This document shows positions 46,824-58,080 of a DNA stretch of 64,000 nucleotides, in pieces. Origin of the DNA: Coremacera marginata (Eukaryota; Arthropoda; Insecta; Diptera; Sciomyzidae). Location: the NCBI GenBank assembly GCA_914767935.1, contig OU612047.1:156184492-156248491 (forward strand), read 5' to 3'. Position 1 is the first letter of the stretch; every line of letters begins with the position of its first letter. Both the position numbers and the translations under genes were made by a program. A model generated the notes under the pieces. That model saw only the letters and a program-made list of their open reading frames with translations. It searched no databases and was not told where the DNA came from.

Positions 46824-47591
46824 CAGGGTACGGAAAGGTCCTCTCGTGTACACAGCTTATTTTGATACACGCTAGTGTACCTTTTATAAAGTCTTGTGTG
46901 TCCGTGTACGTTAGGCAAATTTTGAGAGCAATATACGTAGAACTAGCTCATGTACTTGAACGACAAAAAATATTTGGCGTATCCGTCCACGAGCATGTAC
47001 GCAAATGAGACGATTTATGCTCATGCCACGGTTCATATGGTAATGATTAAAAAAAAAGAGCATAGTGGAGCTCCCAGTTAGGTAAAAAGAATTTTATTGG
47101 TTCTATAGACTCCTTACATATATTTTTGGAATTGTTTCTTTGAACAAAGATCTTGGTTTTTTTGACAAATATGTTTCACTCTCAATATTTTTGGAATTAC
47201 TTTGGTCATAGGAACTTTTTTTAGTTAAGGGGATATAGCACCTACAAATTTTCAAGAAATCAATATTTTGTTTTTTTTTTTTTGTTGAATATGTTAGAAT
47301 GAACATTTCAAGATATTTGATTAGCATAAAAGTGAAATTCTCAAGACAAAAAAAAAATTTTTTCTCAAACGCGATTTTCTCAAATCAACTTTTTGAAGTT
47401 ATTGTGCATGATTAAAAGAAAAGTATTTCTGATCATTCTGAAATGTAAGAACGTTAATTAACACATGTTAATCCTAAGAATGGCTTACGGATGAAAAAAT
47501 GGGCACAACAGTTTTTTGAGTTACAACAGATTTTTTGGGGGAAAAACGTCAATTTCCGAAAAAACATCGTCATTTTCTAATTTTTCAACCA

Positions 47592-48339
47592 ATTTTTGTA
47601 CCCCAACGCGTACTGCGTAAGCGGTATATTAACTTTGTCATTCCGTTTGTAACGCCAAAAAGGAGGCGTGGCAGGTATAAGAAAATATATATATTTTTCA
47701 CCAGTATCACCTCCTGAGTCGATTTCCGTGTGTCCGTCTGTCTGTCTGTCGACACGATTACAGCCGTAATTTTGAAGCTATCGCGATGACATTCAAAACA
47801 TAAGCCTTTTTTCAAAAAAATTAAGATCAAGTCCGAAAACGAGCCAAATCGGATGAAAACCACGCCTACCTCCAATAAAGAGTTACTTTATTTTTACAGT
47901 AAAATCTCTTAAAAATCCATAAAAGATAAAGAAATGTCTGCAGATTTTGCACATAAGCTTTGATCAATGTCAATGTCAAGCCTGACTATGAAATTTTAAA
48001 AAATCGTTGAAAACCACGCCTACCTCCCACTAAATGTGGCCTTTTTACTAACGTAAAATCTCTTAAAAACCCACAAAAATTAAAAAAATGTCTTGAAATT
48101 TTGCACATGAGCTTTGATAATTAATATAAGCCATTTCTATAATATTTGCCAAAATTTTATGAAAACCACGCCTATTTCTCATACAAAGTGGCGTCATCAA
48201 AATAGGAAAACTTTCGTAAATATATAAAACAGAATGTCATCATGTCTGTCGTGGCTAAAGACTTTTTGAATATACTTGAATTCGGCCGCGCAGGGGTATT
48301 TTAGCTTCGGTACCCTGCCGAAGCTCCATTCCTTACTAG
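47592..48339 (+). mobile_element. Non-autonomous Helentron/DINE-1-like element, about 750 bp
   Basis: Starts at about 47592 with TTTTTGTACCCCAACGCG and reads GGTATATTAACTTTGTCATT then GTCCGTCTGTCTGTCTGTCG, a word pattern of the dipteran DINE-1/INE group. It has three internal repeats beginning GAAAACCACGCCTA (about 47857, 48009, 48163). The 3' end has a perfect hairpin AGCTTCGG-TACCCTG-CCGAAGCT (48303-48325) followed by CCATTCCTTACTAG. No TIR or target duplication, as expected. Lies in the TTAA-flanked element. Confidence 0.65.
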
Positions 48340-48470
48340 TTTTTTTAGGTTATTCCATGGCCGCTTTAATGTTGATTAAAATCCCGCTTCTCTTTTTTTT
48401 TTAAATTTTTCTGAGGACCTGCACGCCCTGATTTTTTGATGCTTTTTTAAAAAAATTGTAGCAAACGACG

Positions 48471-50198
48471 CACAGCGGGGTATTCTACCCTTATCACCTA
48501 GAAGACTGAGAAAAATGTTGACTTTTGTTTTAGTTAGAATTGGTCCAAATAAGTAAAAAAAAAACAGTTGATATCCTTTGATGGATTTTTTTTTTTTTTT
48601 TTTTTTTAAGAAAAACACCTTTTTTATAAAAGTTTCGAGGTAGCTATTTTTGGTTTATTTATATAATTTCAATATGAATTTTTAATCTCTGCCGCTTGAT
48701 AAAACTCCATCGTATGGATCATGAAAATCGATGTCGATACTTTCACAACTCTTTTCTTCGTTATCTTCATCGGTTTCATCAGTGTCTTCACCGTTGCTTT
48801 CATTTGTTGGCACCAATGGTTCTATAATCAAATCTACAGCAGTTTGTGGCAACTTTTGCAACTTCTTTTGTGGTAATTTCCTTTTGTTCGAAATAATAGG
48901 ATCAGAAGTTATCAAAAACCTATTGAAAATATATCGAGCGATTTTTCAAGGCTAATTTTTCGTGAAAAATGTTCCCTGAATATTTTAAAGTCTTTGTTGC
49001 AGCTTCTTGCGTCTCCTCGGACAGTTGACCAATCGGCAATAAAGCATATTTGATGACTTCAGGCCCATGAATTAAAATCGTATGCACAGTTGGGGGCATA
49101 TTATGCCACGGATACTTATGCACAAAATATCTTGCAGTGTCAAGCGCAAAACCACGGAATTTTTCAATATTCACTTCGTGACCGCATGAAATCACTATTA
49201 AAACTGTATGCATTTTTTTAATGAGATCTACATCAATATTCGTAATTAATGCTGTTACTTCTGCATTTTCAAAAAAACGTCTAGAGGTACTTCCATCATT
49301 GGAATTTCTTTGGTTGATCAATTGCCACACCAATTTTTTCCTTGAACTCTCTCTGAATTCTGGTTTTATTTTCTAACACAGTCTGCTTTTCCGATTCGCA
49401 TAAATTTTCATTTATTAAGAGTTATACAATAGTGAACCTTACAAAATGGAAAACGATTTCAGAAAAAACGACATATTATGTTAGCTCCTCAATAAACATT
49501 TAAGCTTTACCCATGAAAATATTAAAGTCAAATATACAGACTGTAGGGTATACCTACAAAATAAGGAAAAAAATTCAAACAAAAAACAGAAAAAAAAAAA
49601 TAAACAGCGCAGAAACAGCAAAAACACACTTTAGTGGCTGCACTTGCTTAATTTGATAAAAGCGACTGCAGTTCTTTTGCAAAAAGTTTAACATTTTCTA
49701 AAGTGCATAAAAGTGCACAACAAAATTTTAAACACTTAATAACAACAGTCCATATTAAAATAAAATCATATTAAGATGTTAAAAGAACACAACAAAATAA
49801 ACTTTAACTCCACATGAATACCAAAATATCAAAATTTTTCACTAAACACAAAAAAATTACTTCCAACACTATATCTCATTAATTTTTGTGGCATTAGAAC
49901 AACAATAACCTGAAGTTGTAGGTTCCATTAAAAAATTTTGCAAAAAAGACTTTTTTTAAATAAAAATTTTGTATAAAAATGCTAAAAAATTGCGATTCTG
50001 CAATGCGCGCGAACGAAAGTAAAAATAAAGAAAAGTTTCACAGCTTGTAACTTTTGAACTAGTACACTTAAATTATCTTTTTTTTTTGGTTAGTAACGCG
50101 GAATTTTATTAACTTAAAACCGGTATCCAAAAAAGTTCGTAGCTTCTATTTGATTTTTTGAATTTAAAGCCAAAAATCCAGCTCAATACACCTCTGTG
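48471..50198 (-). mobile_element. Transib-like DNA transposon B, 1.73 kb, with perfect CGACG duplication
   Basis: Ends CACAGCGGGGTATT (48471) and AATACACCTCTGTG (to 50198) are inverted with two mismatches in 14. The 5 bases on both sides are CGACG (48466-48470 and 50199-50203): a perfect 5-bp target duplication of the CG-rich kind (CGNCG) known for Transib. Inside, on the minus strand, lies the C-terminal half of a Transib/RAG1-type transposase. At 1.73 kb it is internally deleted compared with a full element of about 3 kb. It has landed in the right part of the TTAA-flanked element. Confidence 0.75.
48682..49400 (-). pseudogene. Transib (RAG1-core-related) transposase, C-terminal part, frameshifted
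   Basis: Would be the DDE transposase that cuts at CACAG ends. In order on the minus strand: QREFKEKIGVAIDQPK (about 49400-49315), a frameshift, NDGSTSRRFFENAEVTALIT, KMHTVLIVISCGHEVNIEKF, YPWHNMPPTVHTILIHGPEV and LLPIGQLSEETQEAATK, then a frameshift near 48935 into IFNRFLITSDPIISNK and an acidic tail (EDTDETDEDNEEKSCESIDI), ending at 48682. The SEETQEAATK segment corresponds by my reading to the region of the third catalytic acid (Glu) in Transib and RAG1. The N-terminal part with the two catalytic Asp is absent, so the copy is inactive. Family known from insects and other invertebrates; assignment rests on motif memory plus TIR and duplication. Confidence 0.7.
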
Positions 50199-50277
50199 CG
50201 ACGCGGGTCCAAAAAAATTAAAAAAAAAAAAATGTTTTTGTGTACTATAAAACCAACAAGGTGCTATGTCCACTTAA

Positions 50278-51460
50278 GTGACTCCTTAGACAAAAATCTT
50301 GAATTTTTTGACAAAAAGGTTCCACTCACACATATCGTACGTTCCACTTGGGCTTTTACTTATATATAAGTATATATATACGTTTACTAATACTTTTCTT
50401 TCTTTTTTTACTTACACTTTTTTGAGTTTTGTAGGCGCCATATACAAATATATTTTGACAAATAGGTTCCGTTTGATCAAATAGGTTTCACTTTCAATAT
50501 TTTTGAAACTACTTGCGTCATTTGAAGTGTTTTTGGGTTTGGTGGACTGCTTGGACAAATATACATGCTTCTATCTAAGCCAATAGGTTCCACATGGATT
50601 AATTATGGTAATAGTGGGATCATTCTAACTATTTTAAGGTTTTGTGGACTTCTTGGACAAATATCTTGGATTTTCGACAAATAGGTTTCACTTAGTTAAA
50701 TAGGATTCACTTGCGCTTTTGGAACTAGTTGGGTAATAGCTAAAAAAATGGATGGTTTTTGCTCAAGAAGTTCGCTTATCCTGTTTAAGTAAGAATGGTC
50801 CAATTATTTCCAAAAATATTACAAGTGGAACCTATTTGTAGAAAGACTCAATATTAGTGTTCAAGGAGTCCACTTAACACTAAAAAGTTCCAATCACTTA
50901 ACTAGTTCAAAAAATAGTGTAAGTAAAACCTATTTTTTCAAGTGGATTCTATTTTACAAAAAAATTACTAAGCACATAAAAGTTCAAATGACCGAACTAT
51001 CTGCAAAAATATTAAAATTGGAGTCCATTTGATCTTGTGGAACCGATTTGTCAAGAAAAATGCTATTCAAAGAGATCACTAGCCCAAAGTTTTCCAATGA
51101 CCCAACTAGTTCTAAAAATATTGCAATTGAAACCTATCTGTCCAAGTGGTAAGTATTTGTCAAAAAAAAATAAATCAGGATTTGGTTCAAGGACCTCATT
51201 AAACCCAACAAGGTTCCAATGACCGGAGTAAACCTGTTTGTCAAGAAAATTTTATTCAAGGAGTTCACTAACCCTAAAAATTCCCAGTGACACAAGTTCC
51301 AAAAATATTGCAATTGGAATCTTTTTTTTTCCAAATAGAAAGTATTTGTCAAAAAATCCAAGATTTTTGTCTAAGAAGTCCACAGAACCTAAAAAAGTTC
51401 CAATGACCCAACCAGTAACATATATAATCCATGTGGAACCTAGATTATTGTTTACAGTAC
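50278..51460. repeat. Tandem arrays of the second foldback element, two orientations
   Basis: From 50278 to about 50760 units read TTGGACAAATA...TAGGTTCCACTTG...GGAACTAGTTGGGT; from about 50770 to 51460 the same words appear as complements (AAAGTTCCAATGACCCAACT, CCTATTTGT, CAAGTGGAA). The unit is some 100-130 bp, degenerate. The turning point is near 50765. Frames across it are not genes. Confidence 0.7.
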
Positions 51461-51803
51461 ACAGAAATCATAAAAGTTGCAATGGACTCTAATGGGAGCT
51501 AAATTTTTCTCTAAACTGCTCAGATTTCATTCCTGCCTTTCATTTCCGTGAGCGGCTCATGAGCTGTCTCATGAGCATCAAAAGTCTCATTTACGTTCTC
51601 GTTCACGAGCGCGTACGTTTTGGTAAGCACACGTAATGAGAGCTAATTTCAAAGTCTCACCAAAACTCACGCGCTCATGAACGAGAGCGGTATAATATTT
51701 TCTAGAGTTCATGTCCGCAAAAGCGTACGATTTCTTGTGTACCTTTTTGAAAGGTACGCACACAAAGGTACGCAAGCGGATCTTTCCGTATCCTGATTTT
51801 TAT

Positions 51804-53838
51804 AGACTTTCAGAACATAGCAGTTAGAGGCAAAAAAAAAGTTTTTTGGAAGATTTTTAAAATTTTTTTTGAAATTGATGTATGAGTAGGTATCAATACA
51901 TATATATAAAAATGAGAAAATGCATATAAGATGAGTATCAATATAATATAATCTTATATTTTTTTGTAGCGAAGCCTACGATTGTTGGCCTGAACTTAGA
52001 TATTTTGACCGAATATTGCAAAGAAATCGGCTTAAATTTACCCTTTATTAATATGTGCATTAATTTTGAGCCTCTCTTTTTTTTTGATTGCTCAATTTTA
52101 ACAAAATTTTTAGGCACACTTAAAAAGTATTGCTCATTATGAGCAAAACTATGCATATTTTTTGGCTTATTAACGTCCCTTCAAATACTTTATTCTCAAG
52201 TGAACATCAGAAATCACTCAAGTACAGGTGGAAAAAAAATACTGCAAACAACTCATAATCAATTCAATTTTTTTTTTTTTACAATGTATCGCATTTCATC
52301 AGGCACTTAATAATAAAACTGCATTCATAAAAACCGCATTAAATGGTGACAATAACAAATAATTAATTCAAGTCGTTATGTTGATAAAATATGTTGATTC
52401 TAGCCAACATTCAATTCATTATAAATTATATTGAAATTCAAGTGCAAACCGCGTTGATTGCAAAAAAAAGAAATATATTAAAATATTTAATAGGATTTTT
52501 GTGTACATGAGTGTGTGTGTGTGAGTGTAATTGTGTGGTTGTATATGAATTGAATTATTTCACTTCAATATCAAGCTTTAATTATAAACAATGCCGCAAC
52601 ATTCGGCATTTAAAGCGCTACACACGCATTCACCCACACTCAGGCACACACACGCACTCGACAAACACATTTACTTCTTGTTACCAATTGTAACATAAAA
52701 CGCTCTCTGCTTTTAGGCTGTGTACGTTTTATTTTAATGAGTCTTGGCTTATTTATTTAAACGCGCTGCAATCTTCAGCTTATTTTTAACAAGACGCTAT
52801 GTTTTTGTTATTTTTTATTTTTTATTTTCATTTATGTGTGTGTTTTTTGTTTATTTATGTTTGTTTCGAAAATATTTTCATTACAATTTCGTTTTAAATC
52901 CGTCTGCTAATATTAACATTTACTGTTTACCGCAAGTTTCCTTTACTTCTGTTCCACAAAATTAAATTGCGCACAAAAGTATGCCAAGCAATGCCTACGC
53001 ATATGCTTTGGTTTCTCTGTTAATGTTTGGATTTTGCCATTAATGGATTTTGAATTTTCTTTTTTTTTTTTATTTGTTCATCATATTGCCACTCAAGTTG
53101 TTGTTGCTGTTGTATGTTTATGCTTAACAATAAATGTTTTTCGAACATAAAAGCAATATAGTAGGTGAAAAACAAACCAGCATTTTCACTTAAAGAAGGT
53201 TTTGAGCCATTAGAGATAATTAATATTTATTTCAGTGTGTTGTTGTTGTGTTTGATTTGTTTTTTTTTTTTTTTTGATCCTTGCTTTGGTTTACCTCGAA
53301 ATAAATTGAACTGAGCTTGTGATTGTGTGGAGAAAAAACACCAATTTTAATTTTATTATTTGTTTTACGCATTAAACTAAAAATGCGTCTAAGAAGTTTG
53401 CGTAAAGATTAAATTTAAGATTTTCCATTTTTTTAACGCTTAGGTTTGAGAGTTAAATTTGAACGACAGAATAAAAACTCTGTTATTTGGCAATTAAAAG
53501 TAGAGAATGATTTATTTAAATTGTTTGCTTTTATATTGAGTCTATTTTATTTATATTTGTTCTTTTTTTTTATTTTATTTCAATTATAGTCTAACAAAAG
53601 CAATATTTTTATAGTTAAAATAATGTTGAACAATACTTGTTATATTGTCATTAATTTAAAAATTGCAAAATAAATGCAAATGAAGCATCACATTCTCAAA
53701 AAAATTTTAATTTAGATTACTTAAAATTTCCTTCATATTTCAGACCATCCCACACTATTTCCTATTTAAATGAAGAACTATTTTACTTTAGTTTTTGCGC
53801 TAATTTTCTGCCTATTTACGTATTAAAATCTATAAATG
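51804..53838. other. Non-genic AT-rich stretch
   Basis: No supportable gene. GT-rich (about 52509-52530) and CA-rich (about 52640-52670) patches and several poly-T runs. Confidence 0.45.
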
Positions 53839-54240
53839 GAATACTCGGGAGAAGAAGAACAATAGTTGAACTGAAATAGATGCAATAGAAGTGCATTCCT
53901 TCAATATAATCCAATTAAAGACAATTTCATGCGAAAATTATAACCGTTTCAAAGAACCTTCTGCCACGCATATAAATAGAATATTAAATAGAATATTCGT
54001 TAGAAGTAGAACAATACTTGAACTGAAATAGATGCATTTGAAGTGCAATCCTTCATTGTAAGCAATTTATAGACAATTTCTAGCGAAAATGATAACGGTT
54101 TCAAAGAATTTTTTTAGAGCTTCGACCACGCAGATAAATTGAATAATAAATAGAATATTCGCGAGAAGAAGAACAGTATTTGAGCTGAAATAGATGCAGT
54201 GAAATGCATTTCTTCCATGTAAGCATATTATATAGAATAT
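53839..54240. repeat. Three-unit tandem repeat, about 155 bp per unit
   Basis: Units start GAATACTCGGGAGAAGAAGA (53839), GAATATTCGTTAGAAGTAGA (53991) and GAATATTCGCGAGAAGAAGA (54153). Each is followed by AACAATA.TTGAACTGAAATAG and ATGCA, and later by GACAATTTC..GCGAAAAT. Spacing is 152 and 162. Non-coding minisatellite or duplicated piece of an unknown element. Confidence 0.7.
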
Positions 54241-55469
54241 ATGTTAAAGATAAAAGAGTTACTTTGTAAACTATTTTATACTATGTATAAAAAATATGTC
54301 AACATTAGATTTTTCTACTCTATCACATTTCCGAAAATTATTCAAATCGGCGAGTGACACCTGGAGACCTTTTGTTGTTAGTCAAACCTAATGCTTCATT
54401 CAAAAATACAATAAGAGGCCGATAAGAGGCTGCAAAATAAAATTGAAGTCTCCACTAATATCATAGATACATCGCACAATGGTTCTCAAAGGGCGCTCAA
54501 AAGTCGATTTTTAAAAATGATTTTTTTGCAAAAATAAAAACGCAGTTCTATACTGCATTTATACATTTCATAGTTATTTTTCAACTTTCTAGAATGTTTC
54601 TGCTGGGAGATATGCAAGTTCAAAGTTGCCAATTTCTAATTTTTTTTTTATTTTTTCACAACTGAAAAATTCGGATTAGCAATTCAAGTTGTTACTGTAA
54701 ATAAACGGTGGTAGATTTCTTGATTACATTTTTTGCATTAGTTAATATTTAATATTTTTTTTCTGTAGTATTTATAGTCGAAATATGTGTTTTGAAAAAT
54801 GTATAGTTCTCAAAAAACTAAACTAACCTCATTTTTTTTTGTAATGTAATTTTCAAAACGATTTTTTTTAAATGATGATGGATTTTGAATCTGGCAGTAC
54901 TGGAATAAAATATGTTCCTTCCTTATTGAGAATCCGAGTTCAAAACCAAAATCACTTTGAGCCTTTTTTAAAAAAATCATTTTGAAAAGTTCTCTTTGAT
55001 CATTATTTCTAGTAAAATGTAGAGAAATCATGATGGATTGTATATGGATTGTATTACTTAAAAGAATTTCTTTAGTTTTGAAATGAAAATAAAAGCATTA
55101 AGCAGTGCATCTTGTATAATTTTACATAAATCCAGCCATGGCTGAATATAACACACAACCTTCACGCAGCAAAACACAGTGTGGAGTTTTTAAGTACAAT
55201 GAGATTTAAGTAATTGTAAACTTCTCTGGTTATTTGTATTAATTTTTCGGCAAACAAGACTTCGACAACAAAATTGCTATTAAGAGAAGAGATTGTGCAA
55301 TGTAATATTTCAAAGCAAAAAAAAAAAACATGTTTGTGCCCTGCTTTGAAAAATTTTAAAATGCAATTTACCAAAAAATGGGAAGGAAGTAACAGAAAAA
55401 TTTAAAGATTTTATGAATTGCAAAATACTTGGTTAAATAGCGAATGCTTGTTTGATACACCTAAAATAA
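54241..55469. other. Non-genic stretch
   Basis: AT-rich, no supportable gene or element ends. Confidence 0.4.
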
Positions 55470-56060
55470 ATGTTGGTAGACCAACAACGAAGTTTACTGA
55501 GAGGAGTCATCAATCTAAACGAAGGAAGACGTTCGAGGTATGTGCAAATGTGCCCATGGAAAAATAGTTGTCAAGGAATACACAAATGTATTTCCTCTCG
55601 TCTATTCTTTAGCGTGTGTGCGAGTATAATATTACAACTTTTTATGTGTTTCATGTATAGCTTTAACTTTTCTACTTGCGATCGAAGTATTCATCAGATG
55701 AACTCATGTATGCTGCCCAAATGAAGTTAATGACTTCTGGAAAGTCGTTGGTGGCAGATGCTATAAAAAATTATTGATTCCGATGTTTCTGAAGAAGAAT
55801 TCAAAAACGTTTATGTAAAAAATTAACGCCATCTGATGCTGTATCCCTCATCATAGAGTCGAAGCTTTTCAGAAAGCAATAAAATAATATAAGAAGATAT
55901 GCTCCTGAAGTGTTTCCTTAGTACAAAATCATCCAAAAAGAAAAGAAAAAATGCTATCCACAAAATGTAAAAATTTCTGAAAGTGAAGCTGATGTACCTT
56001 TACAAAATTTGTTAAACCACACCTCCTCACGTTTACTTGAAGTTCAGCAAGTCGTGTTAA
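55470..56060 (+). pseudogene. Probable Transib transposase N-terminal relic (copy C)
   Basis: Plus-strand reading gives GRPTTKFTERSHQSKRRKTF (from about 55480), then, after broken sequence, SDAVSLIIESKLFRKQ (from about 55836), RRYAPEVFP, YKIIQKEKKKCYPQNVKISE and ADVPLQNLLNHTSSRLLEVQ (to about 56055). The last parts lie in one frame with two stop codons. The GRP...KRRKT start and the CYP...VPLQ.LL.HT..RLL stretch fit, from memory, the N-terminal portion of the same transposase family as at 48682-49400. There are no catalytic residues in the surviving part. The assignment to Transib is tentative; that it is transposon-derived coding is more secure. Confidence 0.45.
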
Positions 56061-56391
56061 AAAAAAAAACACAGGTGCGTCGTTGGACACACGAGAGAAG
56101 CGAAGCTTTTTCGCAGTTACATAGATTTGATAGCTTAATAAATGTTTCTTTTTAATTTTTTTAACTTTTAAACACAAAAATTTAAAATAACAAAAAATAA
56201 ATTACATATATACAGAAAACATATTTACTGCTTATTTTTTTATTGTTGAATGTCAATTTTCCACGCCAATTACATATACGGGAATATAATGCCAGCGACT
56301 CTCCATTTTAACTCTCCACACATGGCTGTGAACTTGGCTGCACTGAACAAATTTTTTCCTTCAACAGCGTACTACGTAGCGAAAAAATCTT

Positions 56392-56600
56392 TCGAAAATT
56401 TTTCAGATTTCACTCCAAGCAAATCACAGAACGAGGATAAAAATATATATTAAATATATATTACATATATTATATGTATTATATATATTTATATATTATA
56501 TTAATATATTATGTATTATATATATATATATAATATCCAAGAAAATCACAGAACGAGGATAAAAATATATATTAAATATATATTAATATATATTAAAGAA
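56392..56600. repeat. Copy of the 46-bp repeat followed by TA-rich palindromic DNA
   Basis: 56392-56437 repeats 605-650 without mismatch. It is followed by (AT)-rich sequence (ATAAAAATATATATTAAATA) and, at about 56550-56590, by a second copy of ATCACAGAACGAGGATAAAA and the same TA-rich motif. A local duplication of about 120 bp. No gene. Confidence 0.6.
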
Positions 56601-57869
56601 CGCACACGAAACAAAATTTAACAAACATTTTAGATACCTTGCCGATGTCATGCATGCGTTTGTTAATTCCATATTTATTGATATCATCTATTTTTTTGAC
56701 ACTGAAAAACGCACTTGCCAACTCACTTGTGGCCATTGCTTATTTTCTTCGTGCCAACAACACCACAAACGCATTCACAATAAAAACACACCGATGCTGG
56801 AGACACCTTGTGGCAAATTAAAGCAAATTTTTGTGAGTTGTAGCATAGCAAATACACAATCCTCTATCTATTAATAGATGGTGACGATCTACTGCAGCAT
56901 CGCTTCTGTTATAAGTATAATTGAATTAACAACTGTATCTCACAAGCCTTTGTGGCCTGGTGGAACTGGTGGATAGTGTATTGGACTTAAATATTTGAAA
57001 ACTTCCTCGGTGTAAGTTTTTTTTAAAAAAAGGTTAATAATGGTATAATTCATAGTTACCAATGGGTTAATCAAAGTTCGTGAATGGGTTAAATCATTTA
57101 TAATTTGTACAATAATATAATCAATGGAGCTTGGCGTATTTGGCGTTATAAAAAATATTAGTCACCAAAGGGTTAAAAAAATGGTTAGAAACGGTTTAAA
57201 AAATGGTTAACAATGGGTTAAGTTGACTAAATTTGCAGCAAAAGAATAGATCAAGAGAGTTTGATGGAAAAAAAAATATTTTAGAACTTTGAGCACCCTT
57301 TATATGGGCGCGGCCCCAGTGTGCATCGTCAAAATTTTTTGTGAATAAATCATCAAAACTTATGAATGAAAAAAGCAATCTTCCGAATTGACCCAAAGAG
57401 GGGTCAAATATATGAGCTGGTCCTATTTTTTTTACTCTTCAAAATGTTTCTGAACACACTTAGCCCCCTGCCATCCTTCTGGGAATTCCAATACAAAAAA
57501 CGCAAAAACTCTAGATTAAAGTTCATATCTGTATTTCATATTTCTACCGCGTGTTTAGTCACTATGACAAAATTCCATAATTTTGAGAGTCTAAAACATC
57601 ATCTGAATCTGATATCAGAATTTAAGCATTTGAGATGGCGAAATGGGTTGCCATCTACAATAGATTTTTTTGTATTTTTATGAATTCTAGTAATTTTGAA
57701 ATTCTGATTACGGTTTTGGATTTAGCAAACCCATTTTTATCTAGTGTTACCAGCTTGAATACAAAAAATTTAGTGGCAACCCTAGCCACTATCATTAATT
57801 TTTTATTTCATACATTGTTCCCTACTCATTTACAGTCAAACAGGTGCTGCTGCTCTTGGTAGAAGAGAG
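56601..57869. other. Non-genic stretch
   Basis: No supportable gene. Short phrases such as AATGGGTTAA and GGTTAAAAAATGG recur at 57050-57220 as a loose tandem pattern. Confidence 0.4.
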
Positions 57870-58080
57870 GATAAATCTCTATGATTCTCGGGGGAGATTT
57901 TAACGTTAATTTGGCAACAAATGATTCTTTGCCGCTTGCTTATTTTCTTCGCTTAAAATTTAGTTTGCATATAAATAACATTTCCATTAGACTCATTTTT
58001 ATGCATTCGACCACCTCGAGTCTTGACTCGTCAACTGTTTTACAACAAGCTTTACTACATTCATTCCTTCATTGAATGCT
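57870..58080 (+). pseudogene. Endonuclease-domain fragment (LINE or Helentron origin)
   Basis: The frame 57881-58075 begins MILGGDFNVNLATNDSLPLA and continues YFLRLKFSLHINN and STTSSLDS. GGDFNVN is the catalytic motif of AP-type endonucleases of LINEs, and the spacing to a 'ST..S..S/T.D' motif is usual. The following SDH motif is lost. Similar endonuclease modules are carried by LINEs and by Helentrons; which one this came from cannot be told. Short, dead fragment. Confidence 0.5.

Larger units (their letters stand above)
47229..50273. mobile_element. TTAA-flanked DNA transposon, 3.05 kb, nested in the foldback element
   Basis: TTAA at 47225-47228 and at 50274-50277 flank an element with ends GGGGATATAGCACC and GGTGCTATGTCCAC (inverted, 12 of 14 matching). 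Outside it the foldback array continues in phase on both sides, showing that this is an insertion. TTAA targets with GG-starting ends are known from Kolobok-type elements; piggyBac also uses TTAA but starts CCY. The element's own coding is not evident: most of its interior is occupied by a Helentron and a Transib. Confidence 0.65.
46824..51795. mobile_element. Second foldback element, about 5.0 kb, with hAT-like ends
   Basis: Left end CAGGGTACGGAAAGGTCC (46824) and right end GGATCTTTCCGTATCCTG (to 51795) are inverted repeats with two mismatches. The flanking 8 bases are ATTTTTAC on the left (46816-46823) and ATTTTTAT on the right (51796-51803), a near-perfect 8-bp duplication like that of hAT elements. 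Inside each end come regions rich in GTACG and CATGAGC words, then long arrays in opposite orientation of units such as TTGGACAAATA, TAGGTTCCACTTG and TTTTGGAACTAGTTGGGT (left: 47090-47224 and 50278-50760; right: 50770-51460). The left array is interrupted by a 3.05-kb TTAA-flanked element. No transposase of its own is visible. Confidence 0.75.
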
